Positions 48,960-62,107 of a stretch of DNA of 64,000 nt are shown piece by piece (within the stretch, counting starts at the first letter, position 1; each line of letters begins with the position of its first letter). Source of the DNA: Crotophaga sulcirostris (lineage: Eukaryota; Chordata; Aves; Cuculiformes; Crotophagidae); the NCBI GenBank assembly GCA_013397455.1, contig VYZB01000015.1, forward strand, positions 855,477 through 919,476. The letters are read 5' to 3'. The notes under the pieces were generated by a model, which was given only the letters and a program-made list of their open reading frames with translations, ran no database searches and had not been told where the DNA came from. A program made the translations under genes and the position numbers.

Positions 48960-51900
48960 TAGTATTAAAAATATGGGCCAATAGAGAATTGGTCTTTATT
49001 CAGAATACAACAATCTGGAGAAAAAGGAGAAATAAAATCAGTGCACATAGTGTTTGTGCACATAAATGTATGCTTGCATACATGAGGAAGTGTGTGCACA
49101 CATTCAGGCATTTACTTTGGTTGAAATGATAAGCAACTATGCTGCTTTTCCTCAAGAGAAAATGTGGTAAGATAGTAGAATATTAGGATTCTCCTTCCCC
49201 CTCATGCTTGTAAAAATGCCCATACTATATTTTCACATGAATGTGCAAAAGTGTGTACATATTTCTTCTGCTTTTGTACCTATGTGCACAGATACACATG
49301 TATGCATTAAAAAATCCATACATAAAAAAATACTGATGTCCATCTAAGACTATACACATAGAGAATATGTCCCAAACCCAAAGATGCAGGTATTAAAAGT
49401 TATCAGTCCTGACAATCACAATAGTTTTTCTTCTCAGAAGTTTCTTTTGTAATATCCTGCTATCCAACAGGAAAAACAGGCATGATTGAGGGCTCCCAGC
49501 TAGGCTTGTTTCAGGGTTATCAGTGCAGCAAAGCTTGACCTTGTTATGTAGGAAATTTGTTTTAAATTAGAGCTTGCTCATACCACGGCACAAGCCATGT
49601 ATCAATTAAAGTTCTTGTAAGTGGGAAAGAAGGAAAACGAAGGAAAGAAAAGAAGAAAAAGAAAAAAAAAACACATTAAGGAGAAAATAATTTTCACTTG
49701 AATGCCATTCGCTGCATTTTCTCTGATTGTATGTACATTTGCTTTACATTGAGCTTTAATTATGTCCGTGTTCTTGACATTTTCATCTGTCTTCCCAAAG
49801 AGCCATTTGCCTTCCTGCCAGCTGCCATAGGCTTGTGCCGAAGGAGTTGAGTGCCAGTTATTTCTTGTCTGAAAGTCAAGGCTGTGTGAGAACCATCAGG
49901 AAGCTCATTATACTTGGTGTTGCTGGCAGGTTCCTCCAGTGCAAAACATTACCACAAGTCACTTTTCTGACTAGTCACCCTCAGATATAGTGTAGGAAGA
50001 TGTAATATCCCTGTAATCTTTATTTAGTGCTGGTTAGAGTTGTTATTTGTACCCGTTCTTTGTTCAGGTCTAGCTGTCGACAATAAATAAATTACTCCCA
50101 AGCTAGTAAATTGCAGTACTCTTCTGAGGTTTTTGGAACAGGAAAACAAAGTGATAAATTGATAGCCCTAAGAGGTTTGTTCATACTCCTTCCATTTCTT
50201 TCTATATTTTTTCCTTTTTTTTAAGTCTTTCTTTTTAAACATCTTTACTTTGAGGTTTATTTACATCTTTGGTGAAGCTTTATATGAAAGGAAATCATAA
50301 CAAAATATTCCTTACAAGTTTTATTATCAGACTTAGAAGCAATGCGAAAGGGAATTGTATAAGGAAAGACTTAGATTTCCTTTCTCCAGGGAAAAGAAGA
50401 GAATATTTAGATTCTCTGCCCTGAGTATTCATTTTTTACCATCCAAAAAAGAATAAATATCCCTCTCCCTCATTTTTTCTAAATTTTCCTTTTGCCAGAA
50501 ATATTTACCCATTTGCTGGGACCAAAGCAGTTCTCGAATTGCTCTCATTTAGAGAGAAAACCAAAGAAAGTTCTAGTAGTAAAGGCTATATATCTTAAAT
50601 GACTCAGATAATAGTTTTTAGCAAATGTCTTTTTCTTTTTATATTCAAACCCACATCAGCAAAAACCAAAATGCTTTTCATCTCTGACAATGTCTGAGTT
50701 CACAAGGGAAATAAATTCTGTCAGTGTGAACCAATTCCTAAAAAGGACAAAAAATTCTTGACTAGAATTCAGCTACTTAAAATTCAGTTTACTGAGATGT
50801 TTTATGATCACAAAGCATAAAGCTTGGCAGCAAGGCTTCCTGGAAGATAACTGCATTAACTTTTATTCTAATTTGTGTTTGTGGGAGTAGTTTAGAAAAG
50901 ATTTTTTCCTTTTAGGCTTATTGTTCAAGATGTTATGTCACAATATTCATGAAATCCATGTTTAAAACAAAAGAATTAATGGCAGAGATTAGTTGAATTA
51001 ATGTATTATATAGTTCTGTGATCATCATGCTCTTCTCTATTTCCTCTATGAGGTTAATTGGGTCTGAAGATCAGTTCATTTTTTTCCACTGAAATTAAAA
51101 AAAAAAGAGATTCAAAAATTCCCATTATAAGTCAAAATAATCATTTTCTTCTCCTTTAAGAACACTGCAGTATATTGAAAATCAGAAGTCAATCTGAGAG
51201 CTTTGCTACAAATTCCAAATGAGATTTGTTCTTTTTATGTAAGCCAGTGAGATGTACCACTGTAGATTGATGTTTGTCTTCAGTACTGTCACTGTTTTGA
51301 AGTTCACTTTGTGCTTCTGTGAGCAATGTGTAATTGGAGCAACAAAAATCAGTATGCCTTCATCTACCTCATCATTTCTCTATATCTATTGTCAGCTCTC
51401 TTGTCTTATCTCTTGTTTTTTAATTCTTTCCCATCATCTACACTGATGCCAAACAGTGTCTTTAATTCAATTATAATGCCTTACAAAATCCAGCTGTGCA
51501 GATTCAGACTTAAAAAAAAGCTGATTGACTTTGTGTCCTGTTAGTTTCAATGGGGATTGAGAACATCCTTGTGTCAAAATCCAGCCATTTAAAAGTATTG
51601 ATAAAAAACTCCCTGAGCAATGTTAGCTGATGCTGGAGGGAAGAAAGTGTAATGTTGCATGTGTTTATTAAGGTTTTGCCACACAAGCTTAAAAAAAATG
51701 ATTAAACATATTTGGCCTGGAGGTACTGCTGTTTGGAAGTACTGGGTGAGTTAGTAGGATTGGAATATGTCAGAGCTACTGTGAAAGTGTCCAGCTATTG
51801 ATTGCAAAAAATTTATTGTGATAATGTTCACTTTTATGGGGAAAGGAAGCAAGATGCTTTGGATATCTGTAGAAGTGAACAAATGCATCTCAGACTTCAT

Positions 51901-54009
51901 GTTCTAACAGCTATTTCTGCCAATTTTTCACCGAATTCACGTGGACGTTTGTCAGTATCCCAGTTGGTTTATTTCCCCATTCCCAAGGACATTTTGATTA
52001 GACTAGATTTGGAGAATAACTCCTTACTCTCTTCTAATAAGGATTTAAATTTGAAATTTAAATATATAAGATTTTGTTTCAACATATAGAACAATAGAAA
52101 CTGCCATCTGAATATTTCTGTATCTTCTTTGTCTCTATCTCATCGTTTGTATATATCTAGTTTACTACTCTTGTGAAAAAAAGGTCATGTCTCTTCTTTT
52201 ATTTGGAAACAAAGACTTATATAAAGGACAGATTCTCTAGAACACCCAAGACGAGGTAAAAAAATATGGGAGCTGAATGAAATTTCAGTACCTCTTGATT
52301 TTGCCTCAGTAAATCTTCATTGTACATCACCAGTCCATCAACTATGTATTTTCTTTTCCATCGTTAAAATTTGAGAAGATGAGGTTAATGCTTATAAGAA
52401 CTGATCAAATTTAAAGCAGAATACTCAAGGTTTGTCGTCAGAAGCCAGGAGGTGTTGAAAACTTCTCATCTATTCCTGTGCCCCCTTTTTCAGTTTTATT
52501 GTTTGCAAAGGGACAGAGTAGCTCAATCATGTGGTAGGAAATCCAACAAAAAACTCAACATGACATTTGGCTGCTGTAGAGCGTGTGACTGTGTGGGTCT
52601 GGTGTGTGGCATAGTCTTACTCTCATTTAACACAGTATCAGAACCTCATGCACGGTTAATACATGATAGGACTGGGACACACAAATGAGGATTACTGATA
52701 TTTAAAAATGCAATCTCCCTTCCATTCTAGCTTTTAATAAAAGTAGACAAGACTGAAAATCTTTGACAGTGCTGATAGTATGATCCATAGCAGTGTGACG
52801 GAATTGACATTACTTCATTGTGACTTAATGTAGTTTAACTAATTGTATTGAAGGAAATATTGATAATAATGTCAGCAAGCTTGATGCTTAAATGCATCAT
52901 CTAAATGAGTTTTTACTTCATTAAAAAATGAATCAAGGACTTGAAACACATATATAAATTAATATGACAAGTCCAGAAATTAGGCTTTCAACATAGGTCT
53001 AACATTTTGTTTCAAATTTTTCTTGGAGAATTTGAAGGTGGGCTTAATTATAGATGGTCTCGTATATTATTCATAAGAATTTACGAGGTTCCAAAATGGG
53101 TTGCAAAAATCAAACTGCTTCCACATTGGTTTAAAATCAAATAGATTTTTAGGTTTCATTGTGAAGCAAGATTAAATTCATGAACAAGGCTTAAATATGG
53201 TACATTTTCACGTTTCCTGGGGACTCTCTGTTGCTGTTAGGTTTAGCTCATCCAACTACTTTTCAGGCCTCTAAAACTTAGATCACCATGTCTTAAATTG
53301 TCTTCATCTTACAAAACAAGTATTTAACACAGGTGGAAATTCTTGCTGTGAGCCTGTCTCTCCTTACTGATTATAAGACGGATGCAGATCACTAAATTGT
53401 ACTAGATAACTAGCAATTTAAAAATTATTTAAGTGAGCTGACTCTGATCTCAGTGTATAACTCACATTTTTTTAATAATTCATCTCAAGTCTTCTTACAT
53501 GCTTCTGTTTGCCACGCTCATGAATATTCTCCTTAATGTTAATTAAATGTTCCTTTCATGTAGTGGCACAGTCTCCTAATGATATAAAATTGGACATGCT
53601 ATTCTGCTACAATGGATAACTGAATATAGGTAGATTCATGCCATCTACTTAGAAATTAGCTTTTGGATCTGTGAATCATTTTCTCAGGGTATCAATTAGG
53701 TGAGGGGCATTTATTGGTATTTTAGACCTGACACGAGAGAACTGTGGAACTGGAACCAAACTGTAAGACATCTAGACTAAATTGAAAGGCTTTTACTTAA
53801 AAGCTGACAGTAAGGGGGACCCAACATTTTAAAAGCAGCATGACAGACTGATCCTGGCAAAGAAAAAAATGAAAAAAAAATCTTTAATTTTCCTCATATC
53901 CTCATGTGCATGTTCGAGTACTGCAAGACAAAACTGACAGTTGCTGTCAGTAGTCCTGCAAAGACAGAGCACACAGGTGCTTTTAGTCCAGGCAGTCTGG
54001 ATAGAAATT
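48960..54009. other. Unique AT-rich sequence, nothing recognised
   Basis: No transposon or RNA gene is seen over about 5 kb. The plus-strand frames at 51252-51544 and 51802-52089 have no splice or domain support. Confidence 0.4.
49622..49671. repeat. Purine-rich (GAAA)n-like tract
   Basis: About 50 bases almost entirely of A and G on the plus strand, made of GGAAAG, GAAGG and GAAAAA words, ending in a run of nine or more A. Confidence 0.8.
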
Positions 54010-54310
54010 GTTTGCAGACTGTGTTATGGCTGAACGAATAAAAAAACTTAGTGCAGCTACCACACCTCAGCTGCTGTTAACGCCTCCCCTCTGCCTGAGC
54101 TGTGGGATGTGGGAGCACTTACACAGGCTATGTGTTGTGTGTGCTGCTTCCTCTGTTTATTCCCTCGGTTTCTTAGGAGTGTAGGTAGGTTGTACAGCCA
54201 AGGGAGAGGTTAAACCACACTCTGGATAGAGGGACCTGCCCTGCAGTCTTCAGAGGAGGGGCCCGCCCTGCGGTCTTCGGACAAGGAGATTCACTGTGTA
54301 ACGAGTCAAG
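54010..54310 (-). mobile_element. Possible degraded LTR fragment
   Basis: A GC-richer block in AT-rich surroundings. Read on the minus strand it has a polyadenylation-like GGGAATAAACAG (plus 54155-54170) followed by CA-rich sequence, which resembles the R/U5 part of an LTR. On the plus strand, GGGACCTGCCCTGCAGTCTTC (54231 on) is followed by GGGGCCCGCCCTGCGGTCTTC, an imperfect tandem pair. I do not recognise a specific family and see no firm edges. A non-LTR origin is possible. Confidence 0.25.
54231..54287. repeat. Imperfect tandem pair, about 28-base unit
   Basis: Two adjacent copies share CTGCCCTGC/CCGCCCTGC and GTCTTC. They differ by several substitutions and a small length change. Confidence 0.7.
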
Positions 54311-56580
54311 TATTTTTACACAAAGGATGACAGCACAGGCTGCATGTGGGATCCACTGCATTACATGGTCTATGGATTGAAAGTAAAGGTTACTTACTTT
54401 CATGGAAAACAGAACAAACTAGAACAAAACAATGGAAAAAGAGACAGAGAGAGTTAAAGAAAAGGGAAATTGAAAGCTTCCTGTAGTGGCTAGCTGGACA
54501 GAGAAATGATAGAGTGCAGTCTGGTGATGAGTATCCTCTCCAGTGCCGCAGGAGGTCCCCAACCATAGTTTTTCATTAGTACTACAGAGTTTTCTGAGGG
54601 ACCTGCCCAGACTCTCTCCTGGAGAACCTGTTTCTGTTCCTTCTGTGTTCCCACTCCTGTTTCTGTTCATGATGTTTCTGGTGCTGATTGGAATGTGCTT
54701 TTGTCATGACTTTTCTACTATGTAGAAAATAAAAAAAAAATTGAAATATAAAAAGGCGAAGAGAGAAGTGTTAAGTCTCATGTCAGAAGCAATCACTTGC
54801 CATGAGAAGCCCACTGCAATGCCTGGGTGTTCTTAGATGCAAGGCCATGAGAACATCATGGGAACCAGACAAAAACACTAGAACAACAACTCCAAATTCC
54901 CAAGTCCATAGGTGAAAGTTTTCACAGTGCGAGTGGAAGACGGCATTAAAAATTGGATTAAACAAGAATAGTCAATATGAATTTTAACTGTAAAAAGACC
55001 AGCTGTGTTTGTTCCAAAAAGCAGGAGAAGAGAAAAGGACAGTCTGTTTGACAAATTTAACTTTTCTCAAAAGGTGAAATAAGAAATCAGCCATCTGCCC
55101 CACAAACAATAAATATTTTGAGAAAACTCAAAAACTTTTCTTAACCAAGCTGAAATATAAGAATAATTAGGAATATAACATAAACACTTGTGGCAAAAGC
55201 TGAATTACGTTATCATAATCCTACTTAAGAACTTGGTAAAGAATCAGATATTTTTTAAATACTGCCTTCAATAAAAAGCAAAATGCTGCTGTCAGATTTG
55301 CTGTTACATTTATCTTGGACCACTGACCTAAAAAAAGTCTGTTGTGAGCCCAAGTCCTGATACCTTGGCGGGTTTTAGTGTATGCCCCAAGTATGCTCTG
55401 GTACAGCAGTGTATTTAGACTTGCCAGTTCCTCTGCCTATGGGTCCTCATGGCTACCACAGCATAGAAAGCTGAGTTCCAAGAAAGACCATGATTTGGTG
55501 ACACTTGGAGCTCTCAGTAACAGTTATTTGATTTCTATTAGGCAATATTTTTGCATTTTACATGGGAAAAATGATTGAAATCAGTGCAACTTGTCAATAT
55601 TGTGTGAAACATAACAAATAAAATTAAGAGACGGGTACGTAGTATCTAAAGTGGATGAGAAATTTAACAGTTTATGATTGTTGTCTGCCACAAGGCATGG
55701 CCTGATTGCATACTACATCTGAAAGCCAGGCACTGGGCTAATCCTTTTATGTCAGCATCATTGCCTTCAAACCTGTATCTGGATACGCTTTGGATGTTTT
55801 CATCTTGGTAAGAGGAAATAAGTCATTGATAGGATATTGGGCTTTATACGTTTATAATTTTTTACGTAGCAAAGACATAAAATGTATTGCAAATTCTTTT
55901 CAAAGTATTTACTGACTCCTTTGTTTTGAGGGAAATGCAGATATTTTTCAGATAAAGCTTCAATAGATGAAGAAATATTTTCTTCTTAATTTTGGAAAAA
56001 AATGACAGTTTCAATTTAGAAAGAGACTATAACATTCTCAGATAGTGAACAAAAGTGTAATTTTGAAGCTATATAATGGATAACTTTTAACCATAACATG
56101 CTTGCAAAATGAGGATTAACAATCTAGTCCCTCATCCAGATACAAATATGTCAGTGTGTGATAACAGTAAATATGGTGTGTTTATCATCTTGCTAATCTC
56201 TGAGAGGTTTGGCACAAAAGTATTTTCTGGACAGTTCCATTTACTGGCAGTAGGAAACCTTGTAATATCTCAGCTTTGAAATTAACAGCACAGTAACCTA
56301 TGTGCATAACATCACAAACTGTGTTGATAATATAGACAATTTGTAAGGTTTTATTAGCAATAGTTTCTGCAGTTCAAAATCAAAACAGAAATTATTTTTG
56401 TGACATCTGAAATGGTAATTCTATAACTTTCCACCTTTCAAAGAAAATGGAACGTGATGTATGAGTTAATGTGAATGCAGTGAACAAAGTTTTGTCTACA
56501 GCTTATTTTATTTTCTTGTTTGTCCGATGGAAATTTGGAGCCCTAAAAAGCCATTGTAATCCCCTCATATTATGTAACAT
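54311..56580. other. Unique sequence, nothing firm
   Basis: Frames at 54419-54725 overlap on both strands with no recognised domain. A run of A lies near 54730. Confidence 0.4.
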
Positions 56581-56690
56581 GGTATCACAGTATCACAGTA
56601 TTACAGGGTTGGAAGGGACCTCTGAGATCATTGAGTCCAACCTATAACCCAACACTAACACCAACTCATCATGGCAAACCATGGTCATGA
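56581..56690 (-). mobile_element. CR1 LINE, short 3' end
   Basis: Minus-strand CR1 end. The tail is at the left (GGTATCACAGTATCACAG), then GGGTTGGAAGGGACCTCTGA, GATCATTGAGTCCAACC and TATAACCCAACACTAACACC. Read on the minus strand the order and the ATACTGTG tail match the copies at 5.25 kb and 13 kb. The 5' boundary is approximate, near 56690. Confidence 0.88.
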
Positions 56691-56857
56691 AATGCTACAT
56701 ATGTGCACACAACTGAAGTAATGCCATCAAGGTCAATGTCTGGTGGTTGAACTAGGGTGTCTCTCTTTGGAAAGGCATACATATCTGTGTTAAAAATTTC
56801 AAACAGAAGAGATCTGGATAACACATGCTCATTGTCATACAAGTTCTTCAGTTCCAT
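56691..56857 (-). other. Protein-like ORF beside CR1, unidentified (unconfirmed)
   Basis: A minus-strand frame of about 56 codons, excluding the CR1 part, with a well-mixed composition (MELKNLYDNEHVLSRSL, MYAFPKRDTLVQPPDIDLDG). An acceptor-like AG follows a T-rich stretch (CTGCTGTGTTTTGTGAAG) just upstream. No good donor lies before the CR1, which begins where the frame ends. It could be an exon with its donor masked or lost near the CR1 insertion, or it could be chance. No family was recognised. Confidence 0.2.
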
Positions 56858-58613
56858 TTGAATTCTACTTCACAAAACACAGCAGACTGCATCTGAATTT
56901 CGTTGAGTGGAGGGAATGAGGTGAAGATGAATGACTTCTCTACCTCACTTTCTTAGTTTCTACTGTTCCTGCTGCCACCTGACGTTGTATGCCATGGCTG
57001 TTCTTTATACCAAATACAGAAGGGAAAAAATCATTTTATCATTTGGTAGTCATTCTATATCTATTGCGTTGGCGGATTTTTGCAAATGTGGTGTTATGCA
57101 AGGCTCTTATGCAAGGCTCTTATGTCATTTTAATGGCGTTTTCCTCATGCCCTCCAGCAATGAAACACATCCTACCCGTGTCTGTAGTATAATATGTCAC
57201 TGATTCACTTTCTGACTGGAAATAACAAGCAGAACTGGTTGATATGCTGTTATAAGAACACACTCATCTAGCATAGCATTATAAATCCTTACACATCATG
57301 TGACCTGATGCACCAGATACATACGCATCCCACGAGTTCTGAGTATTGGAAGAAGAACTTGAGAAATGCATGTTACTTTCCAGAGGATTTTACTGGGGCA
57401 GTCAAGGTAAAAATGCCGATCACATTCTGGGATATAAGAAGGAGAAACGTGAGAAGGATATGTACAGAAGTAAAGAGAGAGTAAAAGCTTCTAGCGCTTT
57501 TGCCCTGAAGGGAAATACAGGCTTGACAGACTTTACAACTGATCTCAGCATAAAAACTTTATTAACTTAACAACAGGAAAGATTTTTAAATGTGTACTGT
57601 TTCCTCCCAGATTTTATTAGAAGCAGCACTTTAATAGTTCCCCCAGGTAACTGATACTCATCGCTCAACATAAACAAGTGATTAGCTTTTGATGCTATAA
57701 GTTGTAGTGATGTGTTGTATGTGATGGACCAATTTCTGTTTCTTACAATGAAAATATTTTGATTTTCCCTTTAAGTATTTTTTTATTTCAAAATCCTTTT
57801 AATTTTCTCTTGCATACGTGAGTTACAATCCATAAAATACCTATTCTGTTAACACTGTGTTCCAGTCAGCCATCTGATGTAACATTCCTGGTTATACTTC
57901 TATATGGAATTCAGCTGTATTCTTGTTATATTGATTTTTTTCAGTATACTCCCTGAACAATTTAGTTCTCATCTTTGCCTTTAGACTGTTAAAAACTGAA
58001 GACTCTCTCTTCTATGAAGTCTGCCTCACATTCAAAAGAATGCTAGAGTAGTGTACAAGAAGCTGCTTCCTCATCTAATTGACCTTTGCACAAGGCTTGT
58101 CCCTCTCTTTCTGAACAAAAAAAATCAAAGAGCTGATTAAGCTTCTGCTTTAAGAGTGGTCGGGTTCTTCCACCCAGCTTCCTGGCTGAGTTGCAGACCA
58201 AAATCCTAGTTCTGCAAAGCAACTACCATGTGGAAGGAGACACGGCTTTCTTTCCTAAAGCAGTGGTGACTTTTGGTGCCCTGCATCAGTCAGAATGAAG
58301 ATAAAATTAAATTAGAGTGATCTACGCAAAAGTATATTTTTATAGGTAAGATATGCAGTCAAATATATGCACATATGTGGCTTATCTTCTATAATGTTAT
58401 CATTTTATAACCTTAAACTTTTAGGCATATAGAGCAACACCAGAAAATAGAAAGATCTTTGGAGAGTCGTGTTTGTTCTGTAACATATTGTGTACTAAAA
58501 ATCATCTATTTTTCTTCTTCCGAACACTCATGAAAGTAGATGCTGTTAAGGCTTTGGACCAAATCTGAAATTCTCTTAAATCCATGTAGTTTCATCAAAT
58601 TCAATAGTATTAC
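56858..58613. other. Unique sequence with a small tandem duplication
   Basis: TATGCAAGGCTCT occurs twice in tandem at 57095-57120. Otherwise nothing is recognised. The plus-strand frames at 56931-57203 and 57346-57570 are unsupported. Confidence 0.4.
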
Positions 58614-58682
58614 CTTGTTTCTCATAGACTGAGAATCTGTATCATTTTCTAGAACAAATTTCACCAGTCTGATTTGATACAT
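58614..58682 (-). other. Exon-like segment, 69 bases, unidentified (unconfirmed)
   Basis: The minus-strand acceptor TTATCACCTCCTTTGCAG and donor AACAAG/GTAATA bracket 23 codons in phase 0 to phase 0 (MYQIRLVKFVLENDTDSQS...). The frame happens to stay open past the donor to 58506. It is the downstream partner of the segment at 59000-59044, also phase 0 to phase 0. No family was recognised. Confidence 0.25.
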
Positions 58683-58999
58683 CTGCAAAGGAGGTGATAA
58701 AACAGGAAAAGCTTTTTAAACTACTCTGATCTTTAGCTAAAAGACACTTCTGTAAGTTAAAAATGTGTTATTATTACAATGATGATAATAATAATGTATA
58801 TTTTATTTGAAATTTACCAATTTGATTGTAGCTTTGTTTTCTTAGTGAGTTTTTTATTCCACAAATGTCAGCTTCTTCCAAATCAGAGTCCCTTCTGTGG
58901 CTACAAACTATTAAAAACAGAGAGGGGTATAGTTTCAAAGTAGTGCAGAGGCGGTATTAGCACAAATCCTGTTATACATGAACAAATTTTAGCACTTAC

Positions 59000-59044
59000 C
59001 TCCCTTGCAATGCTTTGAAAATGTATCCCTTCATATAGAAATAC
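59000..59044 (-). other. Exon-like segment, 45 bases, unidentified (unconfirmed)
   Basis: The minus-strand acceptor TGTATTACCATCCATGCAG and near-consensus donor GGGAG/GTAAGT bracket 15 codons (VFLYEGIHFQSIARE), phase 0 to phase 0. The gap to the next exon-like segment at 58682 would be an intron of about 317 bases. A segment this short stays open easily by chance, so the evidence is mainly the splice signals and phase. Confidence 0.22.
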
Positions 59045-62000
59045 CTGCATGGATGGTAATACAGTGAACAGACTTCTGTTTTGTTAGAAGAGCTTTGCAT
59101 CTTTGAAGTGTCTAAACTAAATAAATTTAACCCTTTTTGTAAGGAACATGGAAGAAGGCTGTGATTATACAAAAGTTCTCCAGAGAGTTACTCAAAACCC
59201 CACATACTTTAGGGTGATTTTTTTTCCATCTTTGTTCACTAATCCAATAAATATTAGACAAGCAACATTAAAACTAACAAGGAAAATAAGCAAATCGCAA
59301 AAACTCAGTCAAAATATAGCAAAGTGTAAAGTAAGAGATCAATATAGATGTCGAAGAGACCTCTTTTACTTATTTCACCAGTGATTTTGGGGTCTGATTC
59401 TATTTTACTTAAAATGTACATAACCGTGAACTTTTGATGATGTATTTTCAGCACACGTTGAGACTATATAGATGCATGAGCACAATAATTGGGAGTTTTT
59501 ATATCAAATTGGTATTCTATCAAAGGCAGAACACTGACTACCAAAGATCTACATAAGATGCTGCAGAAACAAAGATTATTCTCTTCCTTAGGGTTAAAGA
59601 AAGCCCTTTCTGACAGACATTTCTGCCTGCCATAACGTCTAGATTTCCTCTAAAGCATGGAACTTCTGGAAATTATCTTATTACATTTCATTGTAAATAG
59701 CCTCCGTAATTTCTCAACTGCATAATTCTCACGTGTATTTTGTGTTCTTTTAATATTTTTCCAAAATGATATTTAGTACCCATAAGTTATCCCAGTACAT
59801 AAATAAATTTTATATGTATATTTTTATATTTATTAGCTATTAAATTATTTATTATTTTATCCATTTTACATAGCTATCTTTCAGTTGTGTTAAAGCTTGT
59901 ATCTTGTATTCTGAGAAGTCAAAAAAACTACTTTATTTTTCCTGTACTATTTGTTTCTTTATATAATTTTATAAGATTTTTTCTTATAAGTTGACCTTCA
60001 TTGGCACTTACAATGGAAAGAAGTAGAATTTAGACACTTAGATCAAAAAGAAATAGCTAAACAGTTTGAACACTAGTCAATATTCTCATGGTACTCCGAT
60101 TTCATTGTTTCGAATAAAACAAACGTCCATACAGACTGGACGCACCCTTTCCTGAACAGCAGGACACCTGTTTCCTGCATCAGCTCTGCCACAGTTCAGA
60201 AATGATCTGTGTTCAAGAAGCAGATGCCTGTCTTTCATATAATAGTGTTGATTATCACACTCATCATATAGTATGAGGAAATATCTCTCTTTTATTTGTC
60301 TGCATCTCTAGACAGAACTTAGCTAGAATCACTGCAATTCTGCATTGGTATTTATTCAAGAATAACTACTGGTTGTTTTGGAAAAGACAGATTTTTTAAT
60401 ATCTGTACACAGTCTTTTCCTGGTTTAATAAACTTTGGTAAAGTTTCATGGATGAGGAGCAAAAATGGAGGAAAGCTGCCACCAACAGAAGCTCAGCTTC
60501 TGTCCAAATCTGACATTGTTTTGTCAGAAAAACGGCTTTCCAGGTGGGTAGGGACATATTGATGCTTCTAATTAGGCATGCCTGAGGGAAAAAAACACTT
60601 GAGGACTGAAAAGCAAACGTTCAGAGAAGTGCTATACATATTTAACTGCATCTTAACAATCTCACGTGCATAATTTATGATTAAATGAAATAAAAATATT
60701 TTCTGCTCCTTAGACAACAAAGTATGATATGTAAGAGAGAAATCAATGATTGTTACAGTACATGTGGTATCCAAGCATTTTCTGGTTTACTACATATTTA
60801 GAAGCTTTTATTCACACAATGGAGTATTGTACAGTTTTATCCCAGAGAAGAATTAGATAAAAGTTGAACAGTTAGTCTAAGGTGGTTTTAGGACTGGCTT
60901 TGCAACCTGTCTGAAGACATCAGAAAGAAGGATCCTATGTAATTTGCCTTTCTTTTTTACATATTTTTCTAAAAAATGCATTTTTTTTTAAAAAAAAAAG
61001 TTAGATGAATCTACCCCAGAAGGTTTACAATACCCTCAACTCTAAGTGTGTGAAGTGGATACCTGTTCATGAGAGCACTTAAGGCCCTTGAGCAAGAGCT
61101 TAAGTACATACCTAACTATCTTGCTTTGTAGCAATGGGATTTATGCTTGTACTTGCAATCATTACTAGGATTATTTCGAACACTTGTAGCAATATAATCA
61201 GGTCGCATAAAAATTAACCAGTAAACATGAAGATTTAATAGATTGTCTCTTAAACTAGGCAACAGAGTACTAGAGAACAGATATTATTCTCTATTAATGT
61301 ATTTCAGCTGATGTGACACTAAGCGAGAATAATATATCACTTACACACTTCCATTGTAAAGCAAGACACAGGGGTTTATTCCATTTTTCTCCTCTCTCCC
61401 TCCTCCCTGTAAGAAGCTTGCAGGCTCATCAAATTCAGATATGCAAACAGACAAAAGCGATCCTCCCGGCTACCTAATTCTAATTCAAACTGCTTTGCAC
61501 AGCTATACTACTAGAAGGCCACCTTCTGCCAGAATGATTGCCTTTTCTGCATACTTATTAGCTAGCTTGGTGCCTGGAAATGCTTTGTCCTGTACTGTAT
61601 AATTTTTGGATGCCCTTCTTGAAAAGAACCTGCAGCTCAGCTGCATCACAGTCTTCACTGTCCTCCAACCTAGCCTGTCACCTGGGTCAGACACACCTGA
61701 GCATAGTGCAGTGAATTATGCAGAATGTCTTAGTCTTTTATGTTATGAAGCTCATGTAGTTTAACAGAACAGTACCTTGCTACAGAAATAATAAATTACT
61801 TTTCAGCTGCTTTTGTATCAGGAGAACAATTAGATGTCACTAGTTGTTATTAAAAAAAGAAAAAGGAAAGAGAAAGAAAACATTCTATACAAAAAACTAT
61901 AACTTACTTAAATGATTTATGTAAGAATATTTCTGATTTTAAATTCTACATAATATTGTACAAGATTTCTATCAGCAACATATAAAGCCAGTTCATATAG

Positions 62001-62064
62001 AAAACTAAAGAAGACCCCAACCCATAAGTACTATTTAAGCATAGGAATAATTTTGGTTTATTAC
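59045..62064. other. Unique AT-rich sequence, nothing firm
   Basis: A strong acceptor-like site on the minus strand (TTTTTTTCCCTCAG, near 60582) precedes a long open frame, but no good donor was found. A minus-strand frame at 61503-61694 is protein-like without splice support. T-rich and AAAAG-rich tracts are present at 60979-61000 and 61852-61880. Confidence 0.35.
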
Positions 62065-62107
62065 CTCCCTAGTAGGACTTGGGGAGCAATTTGCATTAAA
62101 TGGTACA
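62065..62107 (-). other. Exon-like segment, 43 bases, unidentified (unconfirmed)
   Basis: The minus-strand acceptor CTAACTTGTTCAG and donor GGGAG/GTAATA bracket one base plus 14 codons (VPFNANCSPSPTRE). It enters needing two bases and exits in phase 0. This matches the segment at 62318-62370 upstream and the one at 59000-59044 downstream. Moderate signals only. Confidence 0.15.

Noticed and set aside
58200..58290. Minus-strand segment with good acceptor (CTGACTGATGCAG) and a CACATG/GTAGTT donor
   Set aside because: The most protein-like frame is out of phase with the exon-like segment at 58614, and the donor is poor.
60400..60582. Very strong acceptor-like site on the minus strand with about 60 open codons
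   Set aside because: No credible donor follows and the phase does not connect to neighbouring candidates.
61503..61694. Minus-strand 63-codon frame with fairly protein-like residues
   Set aside because: No acceptor, donor or start context supports it.
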